Notes under the pieces: generated by a model
What the model saw: only the letters and a program-made list of their open reading frames with translations
Database searches by the model: none
Told to the model about the DNA's origin: nothing
Program-made: the position numbers and the translations under genes
Part shown: positions 47,810 to 59,542 of the stretch, one piece after another
How positions within the stretch are numbered: position 1 is the first letter of the stretch
How the letters are laid out: each line of letters opens with the position of its first letter
Source of the DNA: Mycocentrospora acerina
Lineage: Eukaryota > Ascomycota > Dothideomycetes > Pleosporales
Direction of reading: 5' to 3'
Length of the DNA stretch: 64,000 bases
Assembly: GCA_022701365.1 (NCBI GenBank)
Contig: JAKUHH010000035.1
Location: forward strand, 124,001 to 188,000

Positions 47810-50136
47810 TTAGATTATCTTTCTAGTTTTTACAGACAGTGCTGAGATGAAATCATGTAGCCATGCACACTCTGACTCTACGTCCGAATCAACGTTCAAC
47901 TCAGCGTCCGAATCAACATCCGAAGCAATGTTCAACTTGACATCCAAATCGTAGTCCGACTCAACATCTGACTCAAAATCCGACTCAAAGTCCGGCTTCA
48001 TCTCAAATTTAATAGATCCAATTCTTTCAAATGTATTCTCCGAAATAGATCGAAGTACAATTCCTCGATATTCGCATCGATCAGATTGGGTTACTTTTTG
48101 GAAAATCATTGCTTCGAGCTCTTCATCGTCTGAAAATGGACGTTTACTTGATGCGGTGTCGAAATCCCAGTCCATCCATGTAAATACGTGAACGCCGCAG
48201 TCATGTGCAGCCTTAACATGGTAAATCAAATATTGCAAGGAAAGATCATAAAGGTCTTTAGCGGTACATTTCCGCGTCAAACTGTTGTCTGGAAGCGGAC
48301 TTTCGGACGTTTCAAGAGCTATAGGCCAGACAGCACTCCTAAGTGTAACACAAGCATCGGTAATTTGTCCAATATGGTCAGGACCGATGCGAGTAAAGTT
48401 CAAGTCGATTAACTCCAAGCAAGAAAGATTAAGTGCCCCTCTCGTCCAAAAGACGCCTCCTTGAACTGATGCCCATGACCAAGACGGAGCACAATTCGTA
48501 GGTCGTGGTCTAACATTGAAATGGGTTGTGCTCCATCCTAAATCAGAAAGCAAGCTGTTTCTCCACATGCCAGCAAGATATTCATCTGTGTTTCGAATAC
48601 ACATGAGTCGCTGAACAACAGTTGCAATTGCGGGCAATCGATCGCTATCGAATGTTATTTGCAAGCTGGAGTATTCTTCCACTACTCTATGCCACCCCTG
48701 GATAGGGTTTCGGTAATTCATTCTTGATTGTGATAGGCGATTCTCCAGTATTCCAACATCTTCAGTTTGCCAACTCTTGTTGAAAATTCCGTCTTCAGAC
48801 CGACGGAAAGACTGACACTCCCATATCATTTGAGAAGCACTAAAGTATACCAAACGCGGCGAAAGTTGTCTTTCTTGATATACCCAGGCACGATTCAGAA
48901 GTGGCCAAACTTTGATCTCAGAAAACAAATTCTGTTTGGAGCCAAGCTGAATAAGTTCAGTAGCAAACCGCTTCACATACATGTCATGATTTCGTACCTT
49001 CCTAGGTTTAAAGCGATCTCTCGCCAAATGGCGAAGCCCGGAGTCACTGTTTTCGGCACAAGCAGCCGCAATCGTGAGGAATGCATGCTCATAGATGTCA
49101 GCCATGGTTGCCGCAGCTTCCTCCCAATCAGAAGCATCATCTTGCATTATACCTGTGCCAGGTCAGCATATCTCAAACAAGGCTGTCAATTGATGGTAAT
49201 GACTCACATAGTGCATCAATCCAGATATATTGAACACCCAGCTGCAGACACACCTGGACGGCTTCTCGAAAAGTATTTGGCAGCATGTCAAGGGTCAAGC
49301 CTGCGCGTAGAAACTCTTCCGTATCCCTCTTCAGCTGAAGGGTAGGACCTTGCGGTCCCCAGCAGTGACTGAGACAAACATATCTTGCTTTAACTCGCGC
49401 CTTGGGTTGTTCTCTAAGAAACACAGCTGATGGTGTGATCTCAAGAACTCTTTTAGGTAGACTGTTCAGTTGATTTTTACTGCAAAACTTGTGCTCCTCG
49501 GTACATTCCCGGATCCATTCTTTGAGGGGGTGAATTGCTTCTTCACAGGTGGGATCATCTGGAGGAAAGATCTGCGAGCATATATTCCAAGGGTCTGGAT
49601 TGATTGAAACGTGATAGCTTGTGCTTTGATCTATTACAGTTAGATGGTATTTGTTTAGCATACTCAAATTTCTTTTTCGTTTATGGTATTCATGATGTCA
49701 ACCTACCTTCCGTCTTGAATAACTCGAACTTTTCCATTTGTGCTTCTCCTCTATAAACTAAGTCCACGTAGATTTTAATTTGCAAAAATTCTGTATTCCC
49801 AATTTTCACAAAGCCTTCGTTTCTCACACATGTGCGCATGCTCTCCATATCGACATCTCTCCAATCAAAACTCGATACGGCGTCAAGTACGAGTGCGCAA
49901 TGGCGACAACCATGAGCTGTGGCGTTTCGAAAATGTCTGAGTTCACCACCCCATTTGTAAAGGTCATGTATTCGATTACCGAAAACATCTACATTCAAGT
50001 TCGCAGCTGAACGAAAGAACGATCCAGTTAATTTAGAACGTCTGCAGAACAAGCAAATATCTGAGGTCAACGGTCTAGACGTATGTATTTGTAACCCAAA
50101 TATTTCGTCCTTGTCATTTAAGTCCTTGGTACTCAT
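47810..50136 (-). CDS. HET-domain (heterokaryon incompatibility) protein
   Basis: Three exons on the minus strand, 50136-49707, 49630-49208 and 49152-47810, give 731 aa. The HET core shows its three blocks: ARYVCLSHCWG, LGVQYIWIDALCIMQDD followed by DW, and MADIYEHAFLTIAAACA. LLNRAWVYQERQLSPRLVYF follows, and later APSWSWASVQGGV. The intron 2/exon 3 junction falls within the codon for the Cys of DALCI. HET proteins trigger programmed cell death on non-self fusion; the domain is TIR-like. The N-terminal ~140 residues have paired Cys (CLFC, CRHC) seen in many such proteins. The C-terminus has an acidic repeat (DFESDFESDVESDYDLDV, ASDVDSDAELNVDSDVESE) just before the end. Which allele partner it recognises, if any, is unknown. 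Confidence 0.9.
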
Positions 50137-50883
50137 TTTTATGATGGTAAACTAGGTCGCTCGATGTAGCCGTCGTAGGAGCAGGCGCGGTGGAAATACC
50201 AGATGTAGAAGAGACGAACGTATACTTGTGCTGAGGAAGTGAAACCTCAGAATTCACAAAGTGAACAAGAGGAGGTGTTCAATGATAGAAGCCTAGCCCC
50301 AACTCTTCATCAGGCTGAACTGTATAAACAACAAGCCACGACTAAATAGCTTGGCGGCAAAGCTCCTGACGTGATTGGTAGGAACCAGGTCAGCAGCGTA
50401 TGCACATAAATCCTTTAAACTCCTACTTCTTGCTCTGTGATTGGCTCTTCTGATGCGGAATATGCAACCGAGCAAATGAAAGTGCAAGAGAAGGCACAAT
50501 AATCAAGAAGACAGGAGCATTTATTATAGATGTACTTCATTTCGTAGGAGCTAGTATGAAGAATGAGTTTACAGACGAGAGCTGTCTTCTAATCGAAAAA
50601 AAGGTAGGACAAAGGCAAGGAGTACTTCCGAAGCAGAGTGACGATGAGCAGTGCAAACAAGAGTTAAGTTCATAGATCCATAGCGTTAAATTAACTCTTG
50701 GTCTAGAGCTACTGCACCCCAGCCTACTCTTTTCCTCCTGACTCTGACCACGCTCCTACCAGATCAGGGGTAGTTTTGCGCCTCAATTCCAAGTGGCAAT
50801 CAATGCATAAAAACTTTGTGAAAAATCAATATTTGATTGTAATATGTACAAAACAGTAGCTCAACTATCAGAAAGCTAGACCC
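50137..50883. other. Intergenic
   Basis: About 750 bp with the HET gene promoter and the 3' end of the FAD oxidase. The frame 50293-50499 has no support. Nothing else seen. Confidence 0.4.
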
Positions 50884-52401
50884 CTACAAACGCTGACGAC
50901 GGGCAGCAGGAATAGCCAGACCAAACCCAGAAAATGTGGCAGTGGGATCAACAGCCGCCTTGATCTTCTGCAGCCTCGCGTAGTTGGAGCCATACAGTCT
51001 CGCGCTCCAGTCCTTGATAGCCAATTCGGAATCAACATAGTTGACGAAACCGCGCAGTGCGCCAGACTTCTTGAGAGCATCTCCGAAGGGCTTCATGAGG
51101 TTCTGCATGTAAGCGACACCGTTGCTGGGCCAGGCACCGGCGCTGGCCACACCGTCGACGCGAACCAACCAGAGGTTCTTGCCGTGGGCGTAGCTTGTGT
51201 CTGTATCCTTGACGTCGCGGCTGACACCGCCCCAGAGATCAAGGAAACCGGATCCGCTGATATCAGTGCGGTTGAGCGACTTGTAGCTGGTAATGAGAGC
51301 CTTTGTTTGGGTAATCGTGAGTGGTTTGTTGCTGGTGGTAGCCCACGACTGGACGAGAGAGGCACGGCCACCGAGTGTGCCGCCAGTAGGGGAGTTCATG
51401 CCAGCACCTGTGCTTGCCACTTCAGTATCCCAGAATGTGGGGAGGATGGTCTTGGTCAGGTTGAGTCTTGGGGCAATGGTGCGCAGGGTTGTAAGAAGGG
51501 GTGCGAATGCAGTGTCAAATGTGGTTTCGCTGCCGTAGAAGAATCCCGCTGACGCAAAGTTGGCAAGGGAGAAACGGAGAGACAGCGCATCGGGAGTCTG
51601 AGCGCTGACGGACCATTTCTGGATATCGAGCAGAGCGGCAGCAGCAACGTCGTTTGTAACATTGCCAAGGGCGAGCGAGTAGCTCACTGCTCCGTCATAA
51701 GGAGCCTCGTGTGTCTTGATGGTTGCTGACAATACGACACCAAAATTGGCACCAGCACCTTGAGCAGCCCACAACAAGTCTGAGCCAGGCCCAGCGTTGA
51801 CGATTGTGCCATTGTATAGCATGTACTCGACAGAGACAAGGTTGTCAACTGGCAGACCGAGCGCCCTGGAGGTAGTTCCGAAACCACCACCCATAGTGCT
51901 ACCAGTCAAACCAACGTGGGATCCTCGCACGTGGGGGAAATGTCGCTTGTGGTTATCCCATAGGAATTTGGCCGCCGGTCCGACATTAGCTCCTCCGCCG
52001 AATGTCAGCTGATTGGTAGCGGCATCGAAACTCAGACCAGTGAAAGACTCCATGTCAATAACGAGATTGCCTGGGTTACCGAATCCATAGCCCTGGAAAG
52101 AGTGTGCACGACCGACGACTGAGACCTTGACTGCGGCATCCCGAGCGCAGCTCAGGGCGACGGCCACTTGGTCTTTGTCAGAGGGAAATGCAATAGCGGC
52201 AGGCTGAGGAGGGAGACGGAATTGGAAGGACGCAGTATCAGCGGTCCAGGTACTGTCTGTGGAAACAGATGTTCGCACACCAGCGTTGTCTAGGCAGGTG
52301 TGAATAGTGTCTGCTGTCGCATTCTGGCCAAGCACAAGGGATGGGGCAAGGCACAGCAAGACAGAGAGAATTTGCTGCTTGTATGAGTGTAGGGAAGGCA
52401 T
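50884..52401 (-). CDS. Secreted FAD-linked oxidase (VAO/BBE-like, AA7-type)
   Basis: A single exon of 505 aa. The chosen start at 52401 puts a signal peptide first (ILSVLLCLAPSLVLGQ); an upstream in-frame Met at 52470 would bury it. The FAD-binding PCMH part has AIAFPSDKDQVAVALSCARD, VVGRAHSFQGYGFGNPGNLVIDM, GLTGSTMGGGFGTTSRALGLPVDN and LLWAAQGAGANFGVV. The His of RAHSFQGY is the expected attachment point for 8-alpha-histidyl FAD. The Cys that gives the second link in bicovalent members is missing: the segment reads PHVRGSHVGLTG. The C-terminal BBE block has YGSNYARLQKIKAAVDPTATF. Family members oxidise oligosaccharides or alkaloids with O2; the substrate is unknown. Six or more N-glycosylation sites fit secretion. 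Confidence 0.88.
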   Translation of the reverse strand: MPSLHSYKQQILSVLLCLAPSLVLGQNATADTIHTCLDNAGVRTSVSTDSTWTADTASFQFRLPPQPAAIAFPSDKDQVAVALSCARDAAVKVSVVGRAHSFQGYGFGNPGNLVIDMESFTGLSFDAATNQLTFGGGANVGPAAKFLWDNHKRHFPHVRGSHVGLTGSTMGGGFGTTSRALGLPVDNLVSVEYMLYNGTIVNAGPGSDLLWAAQGAGANFGVVLSATIKTHEAPYDGAVSYSLALGNVTNDVAAAALLDIQKWSVSAQTPDALSLRFSLANFASAGFFYGSETTFDTAFAPLLTTLRTIAPRLNLTKTILPTFWDTEVASTGAGMNSPTGGTLGGRASLVQSWATTSNKPLTITQTKALITSYKSLNRTDISGSGFLDLWGGVSRDVKDTDTSYAHGKNLWLVRVDGVASAGAWPSNGVAYMQNLMKPFGDALKKSGALRGFVNYVDSELAIKDWSARLYGSNYARLQKIKAAVDPTATFSGFGLAIPAARRQRL

Positions 52402-53692
52402 CTTGAGGGATGTGGTGATAAACGAGTGACTAGAGAGTATGAAAGGTCTCGTGGAATACCAATTTGACAAGCCACCACCCGTCTTTATACATAAATATCA
52501 GTGAAATTGAAGGCTACATCCCAAGACTGTCGCGACTCTGGGCGAAATGATCGCCATGACCATGTTCAAATGAAGCAGAGTGAATCCCGGCCGTTTTCGG
52601 TGTATCTCAAGGCGCAGTTGCAAGCAGCACGTCTTGGCCGTTCACGCAGCTGTTGGACCTGGGTGTTGTATGCTTGCCAATGTCCGTGTCAGCGTCGCAT
52701 TACTCGCGTTTTAAAAATCCCTCTTGGTAGTGACGGTGTTGTCGTTGGATTTGCATCCGTCTGTGCAGACGATCAATCCTTTGAGGAATTGACATGCCTA
52801 TTGCGGCGCTACCTACCGGCGCTTCTCACGGACCCATATTACCGCGACATCTGGGCGCCGGTTCAGATAGAGCACATTAGGCACCGTTTCCGCTGTCACG
52901 CTTGCATTGCGCGAAACGTCCAGAATGGCCAATAGAAGGCTTGGCATTGCGGTCACGGTATAGAGTGGTCGTCAGAGTTTGAGACTCAATCTTGCATAGG
53001 CGGCCCTTTGACGCAATTGCATGGAAGGATTCGAGATTTCCGATCTGATAACGTCTCGTATTCGTTTGCGCATGCACGTGGCACTCCGTCACCATATAAT
53101 CCTACACCTTCCTTTGTTGTGTGCAGGTTGGATATACTCAGCCGTTAGTATCTAGCTTGCAGAGTTCTACGTGTCGCAGAGCCAGCGTTCTTCGACGCAA
53201 GGTGCCGTCTTGCTTGTCGCTAAGCCGCAGTTGTCATTCGAACGGAGCGAGCCACGGACGAATTTGCCACCATTAGTGATCTGTAATTTCGTGAACCCAA
53301 TATCCCTCCCTGCAGCACACATAGAAAGAGAAACGATGCAGAGATGGTTCAAATTGCGTTGCAGATACTCACATCCGACAATTTCACAACCCTGTACTCC
53401 TATGTGGTATTGTGCATCGTTGAGAAAAAACAATTACGACTGTTCTGTCCAGATGATGAAAAGTTGTATTGGCTACCTACCTACCAAGAGTGGCAAAGCT
53501 TGGCACAAAATGCCTGGGCGACGCTAAAACATGGATGAGGTAACTTTTGAAATTACGAACCATCTAAACCTAAAAAGGCGAGAAGCAGTAATTTAGCAAT
53601 TACTAACTTTCTAAATCACAAGCAAAATGCGTCTGTGTTCAGTAATTACTAACAGCATACTTAGTAATTACACACTACTTTCTTAGTAATAT
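52402..53692. other. Intergenic with palindromic TAATTA cluster
   Basis: The plus frame 52501-52935 (144 aa) and those at 53167-53538 have no domain and biased composition, so they were not called. The last 110 bp (53585-53695) are AT-rich and contain several copies of the palindrome AGTAATTACT and close variants. Confidence 0.4.
52483..52489 (-). promoter_or_regulatory. TATA-like element of the FAD oxidase
   Basis: TATAAAG on the minus strand about 85 bp before the ATG at 52401. A motif match only. Confidence 0.35.
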
Positions 53693-54825
53693 CTAAGTTT
53701 CCCCCATCCATGCGTTAAATAAAGTGTTTGCCACTGATTTGATCGACTCGACATCTGCCCACTCCATCTTGGCGTGTAATCCCTCTTCTTTGGGACCGTA
53801 TAAGACCGTCGGGATGCCCTTCTCAGCGAGCGACGCGCAGTCTGCCCAAAACGGCCTTGTGCACGCTGTGATGTACCTGCGGGTTGTCCTTTCGATCTGC
53901 TTCTTGCAGGTGGTCCCAAGTAGATACTTATCAGTGACGATGGAGAGAGGACGAGAGAAGATGACCCTGACTTTGTACGAGAAATCTGCTATGCTCTGCA
54001 CCCCGTCCCGTAGAAGCTCCTCAATCCTGTCCTAAGCGGAGCCGGGTATTCTCCAAGCACTGATCGCTATTCCAAGGTAACGGTGCACTTTGCTGGATAG
54101 GAGGCTAGCTCATTACTGCCCTGGACCCTGGAAGCATGTACGCATGGTGAACCCAGCAGTGAACCCTCAGAACTAAGAGCAAGCTGCCGTGAGAGTTTGT
54201 TCTGTTCGACTAAGAAGTGGCCAGCTTTGGAGATCGCATCAACGCCTGCAGCTGGCTGCGATCCATGAGCTGCGACACTGAATTTCAACCTCGAGCCAAA
54301 CAAACTCCTTGCGTGCAGTAACCAAGTCGAGATCAGAAGGTTCGCACACGATGGCGCCTTCAGCTTTCCAGCCCGCCTCCAGCACCTGCTCAGTGCCAAT
54401 GCTGGAATTCTCTTCGTCGGCCACACCTGCAAAAACAACATTACCTCTGAGGCGTTCTTTGGCTTCTGCAAGTGCAACTAATGCTGCAGCGACACCTGCT
54501 TTCATATCGGCTGCACCACAGGCACAGAGCTTGCCATATTTAATCTCACCGCTCAAAGAATTTCTATTGCATCCGGACAACTTCACAGTATTGATGTGAC
54601 CGTTGAAAATGAGAGATTTGCCAACACTTGAACTTCGAGTTACCCTGATAACCGAAGGTCCACCGGCAACAGGCTCGACCCAATGAGTTTCCATGTCTCG
54701 ATGCTGCAACTAGGCAGCAATATGTCGAGCAATCTTTGCTTCTCAAGGACCTGGAGTCGCTGCACCGTCCAGATTTGCCGAGTCAACCCGCACTAAATTT
54801 GTGCAAGGGGTACAGGGTCTTAGGA
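53693..54825 (-). pseudogene. M20-family peptidase/deacylase (ArgE/DapE-like), broken
   Basis: Read on the minus strand from about 54825, the family blocks occur in order but in different frames. Near the start LVRVDSAN is followed by TGA and a TAG where the family has a Trp (IAA-stop-LQHRD). Then come GKSLIFNGHINTV, CGAADMKAGVAAALVALAEA, ADEENSSIGTEQVL and a frameshift before VAAHGSQPAAGVDAISKAG. After CTVTLE an in-frame stop and a second frameshift precede QSIADFSYKVRVIFS, and the end is EGLHAKMEWADVESI. The metal ligand Asp of the usual GHIDTV is Asn here. Intact relatives remove acyl or amide groups from amino acids using two zincs. At least two stops and two frameshifts make it dead. It follows the ammonia-lyase relic directly. 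Confidence 0.85.
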
Positions 54826-55905
54826 TGTGAGAGGAAGCAGGGGCTCATAGTGCCTTGCCCCTTCTGTGCAGAGCACAAAAATCGTCGACGCATCTCCGAG
54901 GCCAAGTTCTAGCATGTCTTAAGTGGACATACGAATAAGTGCAGCTGGGCCTGCTGCACCACATTGTCCAGCCATGATACCTTGCAGATTCAAAAACTCC
55001 TTTGACGTGTGTGCTTCGAACTAGTTATAGTGGCACTTGAGTCAAAGTCTTTTTTCTGTTAAAAAAAAAGACGCCTAGCAGCAGTCAAAACAATTACACG
55101 ATAAAGACCTGACATGATGGTAAATGTCGTATTCGTCAGCGTGAGGGTGCCACAATTGAGATTCTTCCACAGACACACCGTTGTATCTAGCTCAACCACC
55201 AATACGCTTGTGTTAAGACCACAGCTTTTGTAATGCGACACTTCTGCCTATGTAAAAGAGCCAATGCCGACGGGTACAACGACTAGATCCGCCTTGTGAC
55301 TCTTATCCGTCTGCTCGTCGATTTCGTGCAACATCCTTGCGACCCCTTCCACGATCCACTACAAAAATTTGATAAGTCTTCAATGAAGAGTCGCAATATT
55401 CGTTTCAGCTGCGGCATTCTCTCACAACAAGAAAGTGCAGAGCTCTGGATAAAACCCCGTCCATGTTGTTTTCGGATTCTCATAAGCCACCCCGACAGCT
55501 TCGTCATAGCTGCCATTACCTTGGCGCCCTCGTCTTCGATGAGCTTTTGGGTTCCTTCTTCCATGGACTTTGGCACGTAAATTTCAACATTTGAACAGAA
55601 CAAATATGCAATTCTAGCAACTGCACGCCTATGGTTTCTACCTGTAGCCGCAAACAAGGTGACCAATGACGCGCGTATCGCTTCTTGAAAGACGTAGATA
55701 TCACAATTGATTGGCAATCCATATCAGTGTACAAGAGCTCGAAATGCGCCTCAGGAAGCTCCCAAAATTTAGAATGACGGGGGATCAGATCTGCTAGACT
55801 CGCCTTCCAAGTGAACTACGCTTACGCCCAGTTCCTTTGCAACCGCTGGTATTGAGTGAAGTGTTGTAGGTGAGCAGTTGGTAAGTTTGCGGCAGAAAAC
55901 AAGCG
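54826..55905 (-). pseudogene. PLP-dependent diaminopropionate ammonia-lyase-like, broken
   Basis: On the minus strand, blocks of the fold-type II PLP family occur in order. They are SIPAVAKELGVSVVHLEGES, then after a stop ILGAS, then LFAATGRNHRRAVARIA, VEIYVPKSMEEGTQKLIEDEGAKV, DLVVVPVGIGSF, CLWKNLNCGTLTL, TIMSGL and FVLCTEGARHYEP. Between them lie stops (for example one after PSF where the PLP Lys is expected, and a TAG after GSFT) and several frame changes. Intact members split 2,3-diaminopropionate to pyruvate and ammonia. The last block ends where the M20 relic begins, in the same direction with practically no spacer, so the ancestor may have been one fused two-domain gene or a tight pair. 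Confidence 0.82.
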
Positions 55906-57519
55906 ATTTCTTAGGCCAGGATGTTGCAGCATTTTCTGGTGTTCTTCATACCCGAGCGGACAATTTAAAATATGGTAGCCGTCCTGGTGCCATGGCAAAT
56001 GAAATTGCTCGTAAGTCTCAAAATCGAGAGGCATTGTTAGTAAGTGGAACAAGTGGAACGCTTCGATCAGGGACGCTTACCATCATAAACTATGACTTCC
56101 TCTCCATTTCTTAGGTGTTCAGCTTGTTCTGGCTTTCTCTGCTCGCATCCCGCTTCATGTGATTCATCGTATCTAAGAGCAAGTGAGACCGTTTCCGAAA
56201 ACGATGTCTAGGCAAGTGCTTTTCTGTTGGCTGGTTATCCGAGCAGCCACTTGAGGCTCACCTGATTTTCCGAAAAATTAATTTGCTGCAATATTTAGAA
56301 CAAGCTTAATAAAGTAGATTGGAAGGACGTCGGATATTTCTCTGGCGATTCATTAACTTCTCACTACGGCCTGTTACTTATTTCTCACAGCCCATCAGCT
56401 TGTAGTTCTGCAAACTGAAGGTCACGGTAGACAGACCCAAATTGCATGTTATCAATTATACAAATTATGTAAACTGTAGAGTTGTAGAGAGATAGCTTTA
56501 ATAGAAATCAGTTAAAGATGATCAAATCGTGAAAGTAGTCGAGAAACCCAAATTTAAGAACGATGGTGGTGTCACACTATCGCCCATGACTATTCTAGTA
56601 TGCTCCACTATGAACATATGATATCTAAGAAATAGTGTCTAATTGTTCCTCCTCAGTAATATCCCACGGAAACCCATCTTTTCACATCAGTGCTTCCCTT
56701 GACCGTTACGTTGACGTGATCACAACGCACGAATGCTTACTGGCGTTCAAACTAACGATCCTGTATATTCCTCTTTCAATGTGTTTGTTCACTTGAGAAA
56801 TGACTTTGTGTACGGACTCATTGCTTTATCGGCCTTCACACGTCATATGACATAATTTAATGTTATTCGAGATCAGGCTACCCACAGGGTGCAACATCGC
56901 AAGTTTATGGATGGCATTTATCCAAACTCGTAGGAATGGCGCGCTGATAACGAAAAACCTGGCGATGACGACCAGTAATGTAAAATTCAAGTATTTAACA
57001 CGTACGGCGTGGTAGCTTGGTTCTTGCGAATGGAAGCGATTACGGCAATTCTGCGAATCAAACCCCTTTCCTTTGTCCTCCATGATGCAAAGAGTCAGCC
57101 ATAGGTCCACACTTTGCGAGCTCATTGTCTGATGGGTAGGTTGTGATCACAGGGTTTTTATTGGCGAGGCAATATGCTGGGACTTCAACCGAACATGGGA
57201 GGTCGGTACAGCCACTATCGAGGCATACGACGCACAATGCCCTGCTAGTGGTATGTAACAGTGGTAGGAAAGTTAGAGCTGCCTCAAGTTAGTCATATAA
57301 CGAGCTTTTGAAACTGCCAATGAGGATATCTGTAGATATCAAATAAATTCACCGGTTTGGTTTTCGCATAATCGCAGTGATGAGTTTGAGGAATCCGATT
57401 ACCGTTTGCTGCAAGCCTGTTACGGATTGACCACGCTTACCCCAATGTAGCTTAGCCTCAGGAGTTCTCCAGGCGCCTCGCAACGTGCTCTATGCACTTC
57501 ATCGGCCATCGATACAACA
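55906..57519. other. Intergenic, decayed region
   Basis: About 1.6 kb upstream of the broken ammonia-lyase and of the Zn2Cys6 gene. Frames at 55878-56114 and 56826-57125 have no domain. It presumably held the promoter of the dead enzyme(s). No repeat ends were found by eye. Confidence 0.35.
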
Positions 57520-59542
57520 ATGATGATACCCAACACTTCTGTCCTTGAGTTTTCAAGCTTGAAAAGAACGCGGAGATATGGCGCCAAGGTGAAAAGTGGC
57601 TGTCGAACATGCAAGTACGCAATCAATTCTCATGCAATAAGTGGGATGCGAGAGGCAAATGTTACTAACAATTTTGTTGTTATTGCAGAATACGACGCGT
57701 TAAATGCGATGAAAGAAAACCCGAATGTGTAAGGTATGCTTGAAGTTTGCTCACTGCAACTATGTTTGACACTGGTAGGTGTACAAGCACAGGCCGCAAA
57801 TGCGACGGCTACATCCAAAACCCAAGCTCCCAAGCGTTTGTCCCCAGCCAGTTATCCAGTCTGGGGGTTACCATTCCGACGGTACCTGGAATTGGCGACA
57901 ATGCTCATTACCTAGAATTTTACTATCATCGCGCAAGCATCACACTAGCCAGCAATTTCGATCGCGAATTCTGGTCCCGAATCGTTCTCCAAATGGCCCA
58001 CGCGGAACCTTCTGTGCGACACGCTGTGATAGCGTTGGGCTGTCTTGTCAAGACCCAGCCAGGTAGCCTAAAGGAAGTTAGCTCCGTCTCCGTCATTGAT
58101 AGGACATTTCTCTCCCAGTATAATAAGGCGGTCCGACATCTTGTTAACAGTATAGCGAACTCTTCGTGCTCAGTAGAAGTTGGGCTGGTCGCTTGTTTGC
58201 TCTTCATCTGTATTGAGTTTCTCAGAGGTGATCACTTTGCCGCGTTGGCACACCTTCAAAGCGGTATCAAGATTATTGCTGAACTGGGAAAGCGGTCTGT
58301 TGATCGTCCGCAGGATATTTCGTCACCTCTGTCGCCTTCGATCTTAATTAAAGAAAGATTAGCTGGCCCACAGATGATCTCTGACAATCTGGTCCCAATG
58401 TTTGTTAGAGCAATGGGTACTGGATTATTGTTCGGCGCGCCTTTCGAGCCGATGCTTGAAAGCTTTTGCCCTCGTCCAAAAGATTCCCAAAGTCAGCCTT
58501 TTTCAGGTATCCTCGAAGCTCAAGCTGCAATGTACGAGCTACGAAATGCATCAATCATCTTGATCTCAATGATCTTTCGCAAACTTAGCACAGGCAATGA
58601 ACCAACAACCGAAGATTCGCAATATCGCAACTACCTTTTGACTTGTCATGAGTCTTGGCTTGAAAGCTTACAAACCCTAGAACATTGTATAAATCTAACA
58701 AAGGAGGACACTGTTATTGTAAGCTCACTAAAGGTATCACATCACAGTATATACATCGCCCTAGTTGGCGCTACTGATATTCATCAAACCATCTTCGATG
58801 CTTACCTTCCTGAATTCAAAGCTTTGAATCATCACGCCAAGATTGTGCTCGATTCCATGGACTTGCCCAACTCTTCTTTTTCGCCCCTGCGTCCGACCAT
58901 AGCTTCAAGCTCCATGTCCTTGTCTGACAGCGGAGAGTCATCAGTGTCAGCTCCAGTTGATTCCAGGCCGACAGAGGCTCACTTCACCTTTGAAGCCTCC
59001 CTTATTTTCCCACTGGTAAGTCGGTTGTAATCAAAATATGACGTGACTCGAACCAGCGGTGAGGCGAAGTAGGAGATACGACAGGCATGATGTCAATATT
59101 ACACTGCAAAAAACATAGATAAAAAAACGCTTTCAATCATTTCTACAAACTGAGAACATCGACTAACAATGCCCTTATTCAGTACATCGCTGCAACCCGA
59201 TGTCGATGCCCCGTCACTCGACGTGAATCGATTGCACTCCTCGAAAGGAACCCACCAAGAGAAGGTCCCTCAGACGCTCAGCAGAGTGCCATGGTAGCAA
59301 GGCGAGTCATGGAGTTTGAAGAGAGTGAAATGGACGTCGAAACTGGCAGGCCGGTGCAGAGTACCCGACTTGCAATCCCAGTGTTTGATTCAACTATGGA
59401 TAGGAAGGGCGGATTTTGGGCTAGTTTCACGTCAGTCGCTTGGATTTTGAGAGGCAGAGACCAATTGGATCCTCTCCGCCGGCATGGCGACAGGGTCTCA
59501 AAGCACATATTCGGAGAATGGGATGAACGGCTCGTGTTGTAG
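57520..59542 (+). CDS. Zn2Cys6 fungal transcription factor
   Basis: Four exons, 57520-57614, 57689-57733, 57779-59015 and 59183-59542, give 578 aa with matching phases. The zinc cluster is Cys28, 31, 38, 45, 48, 55 (GCRTCKIRRVKC then ECVRCTSTGRKC), preceded by KRTRRYGAKVKSG; two introns interrupt it. The middle shows the usual fungal regulator features: HYLEFYYHRASITLASNFD, AHAEPSVRHAVIALGCL and LHYxxA-type segments. The C-terminus after the last intron is YIAATRCRCPVTRRESIALL. Such proteins bind CGG half-sites in the nucleus. It lies beside, and divergent from, the broken ammonia-lyase/M20 sequences, which may once have been its targets; that link is inference. No inactivating change is visible. 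Confidence 0.88.

Noticed and set aside
52501..52935. 144-codon plus-strand frame next to the FAD oxidase
   Set aside because: Starts inside the oxidase promoter, has no recognisable domain, and its composition (many Arg, Cys, His) looks non-coding.
53693..55905. Treating the broken enzymes as multi-intron genes
   Set aside because: In-frame stops fall inside conserved blocks (for example where the family has a Trp), and the frame changes lack splice sites, so introns cannot rescue them.
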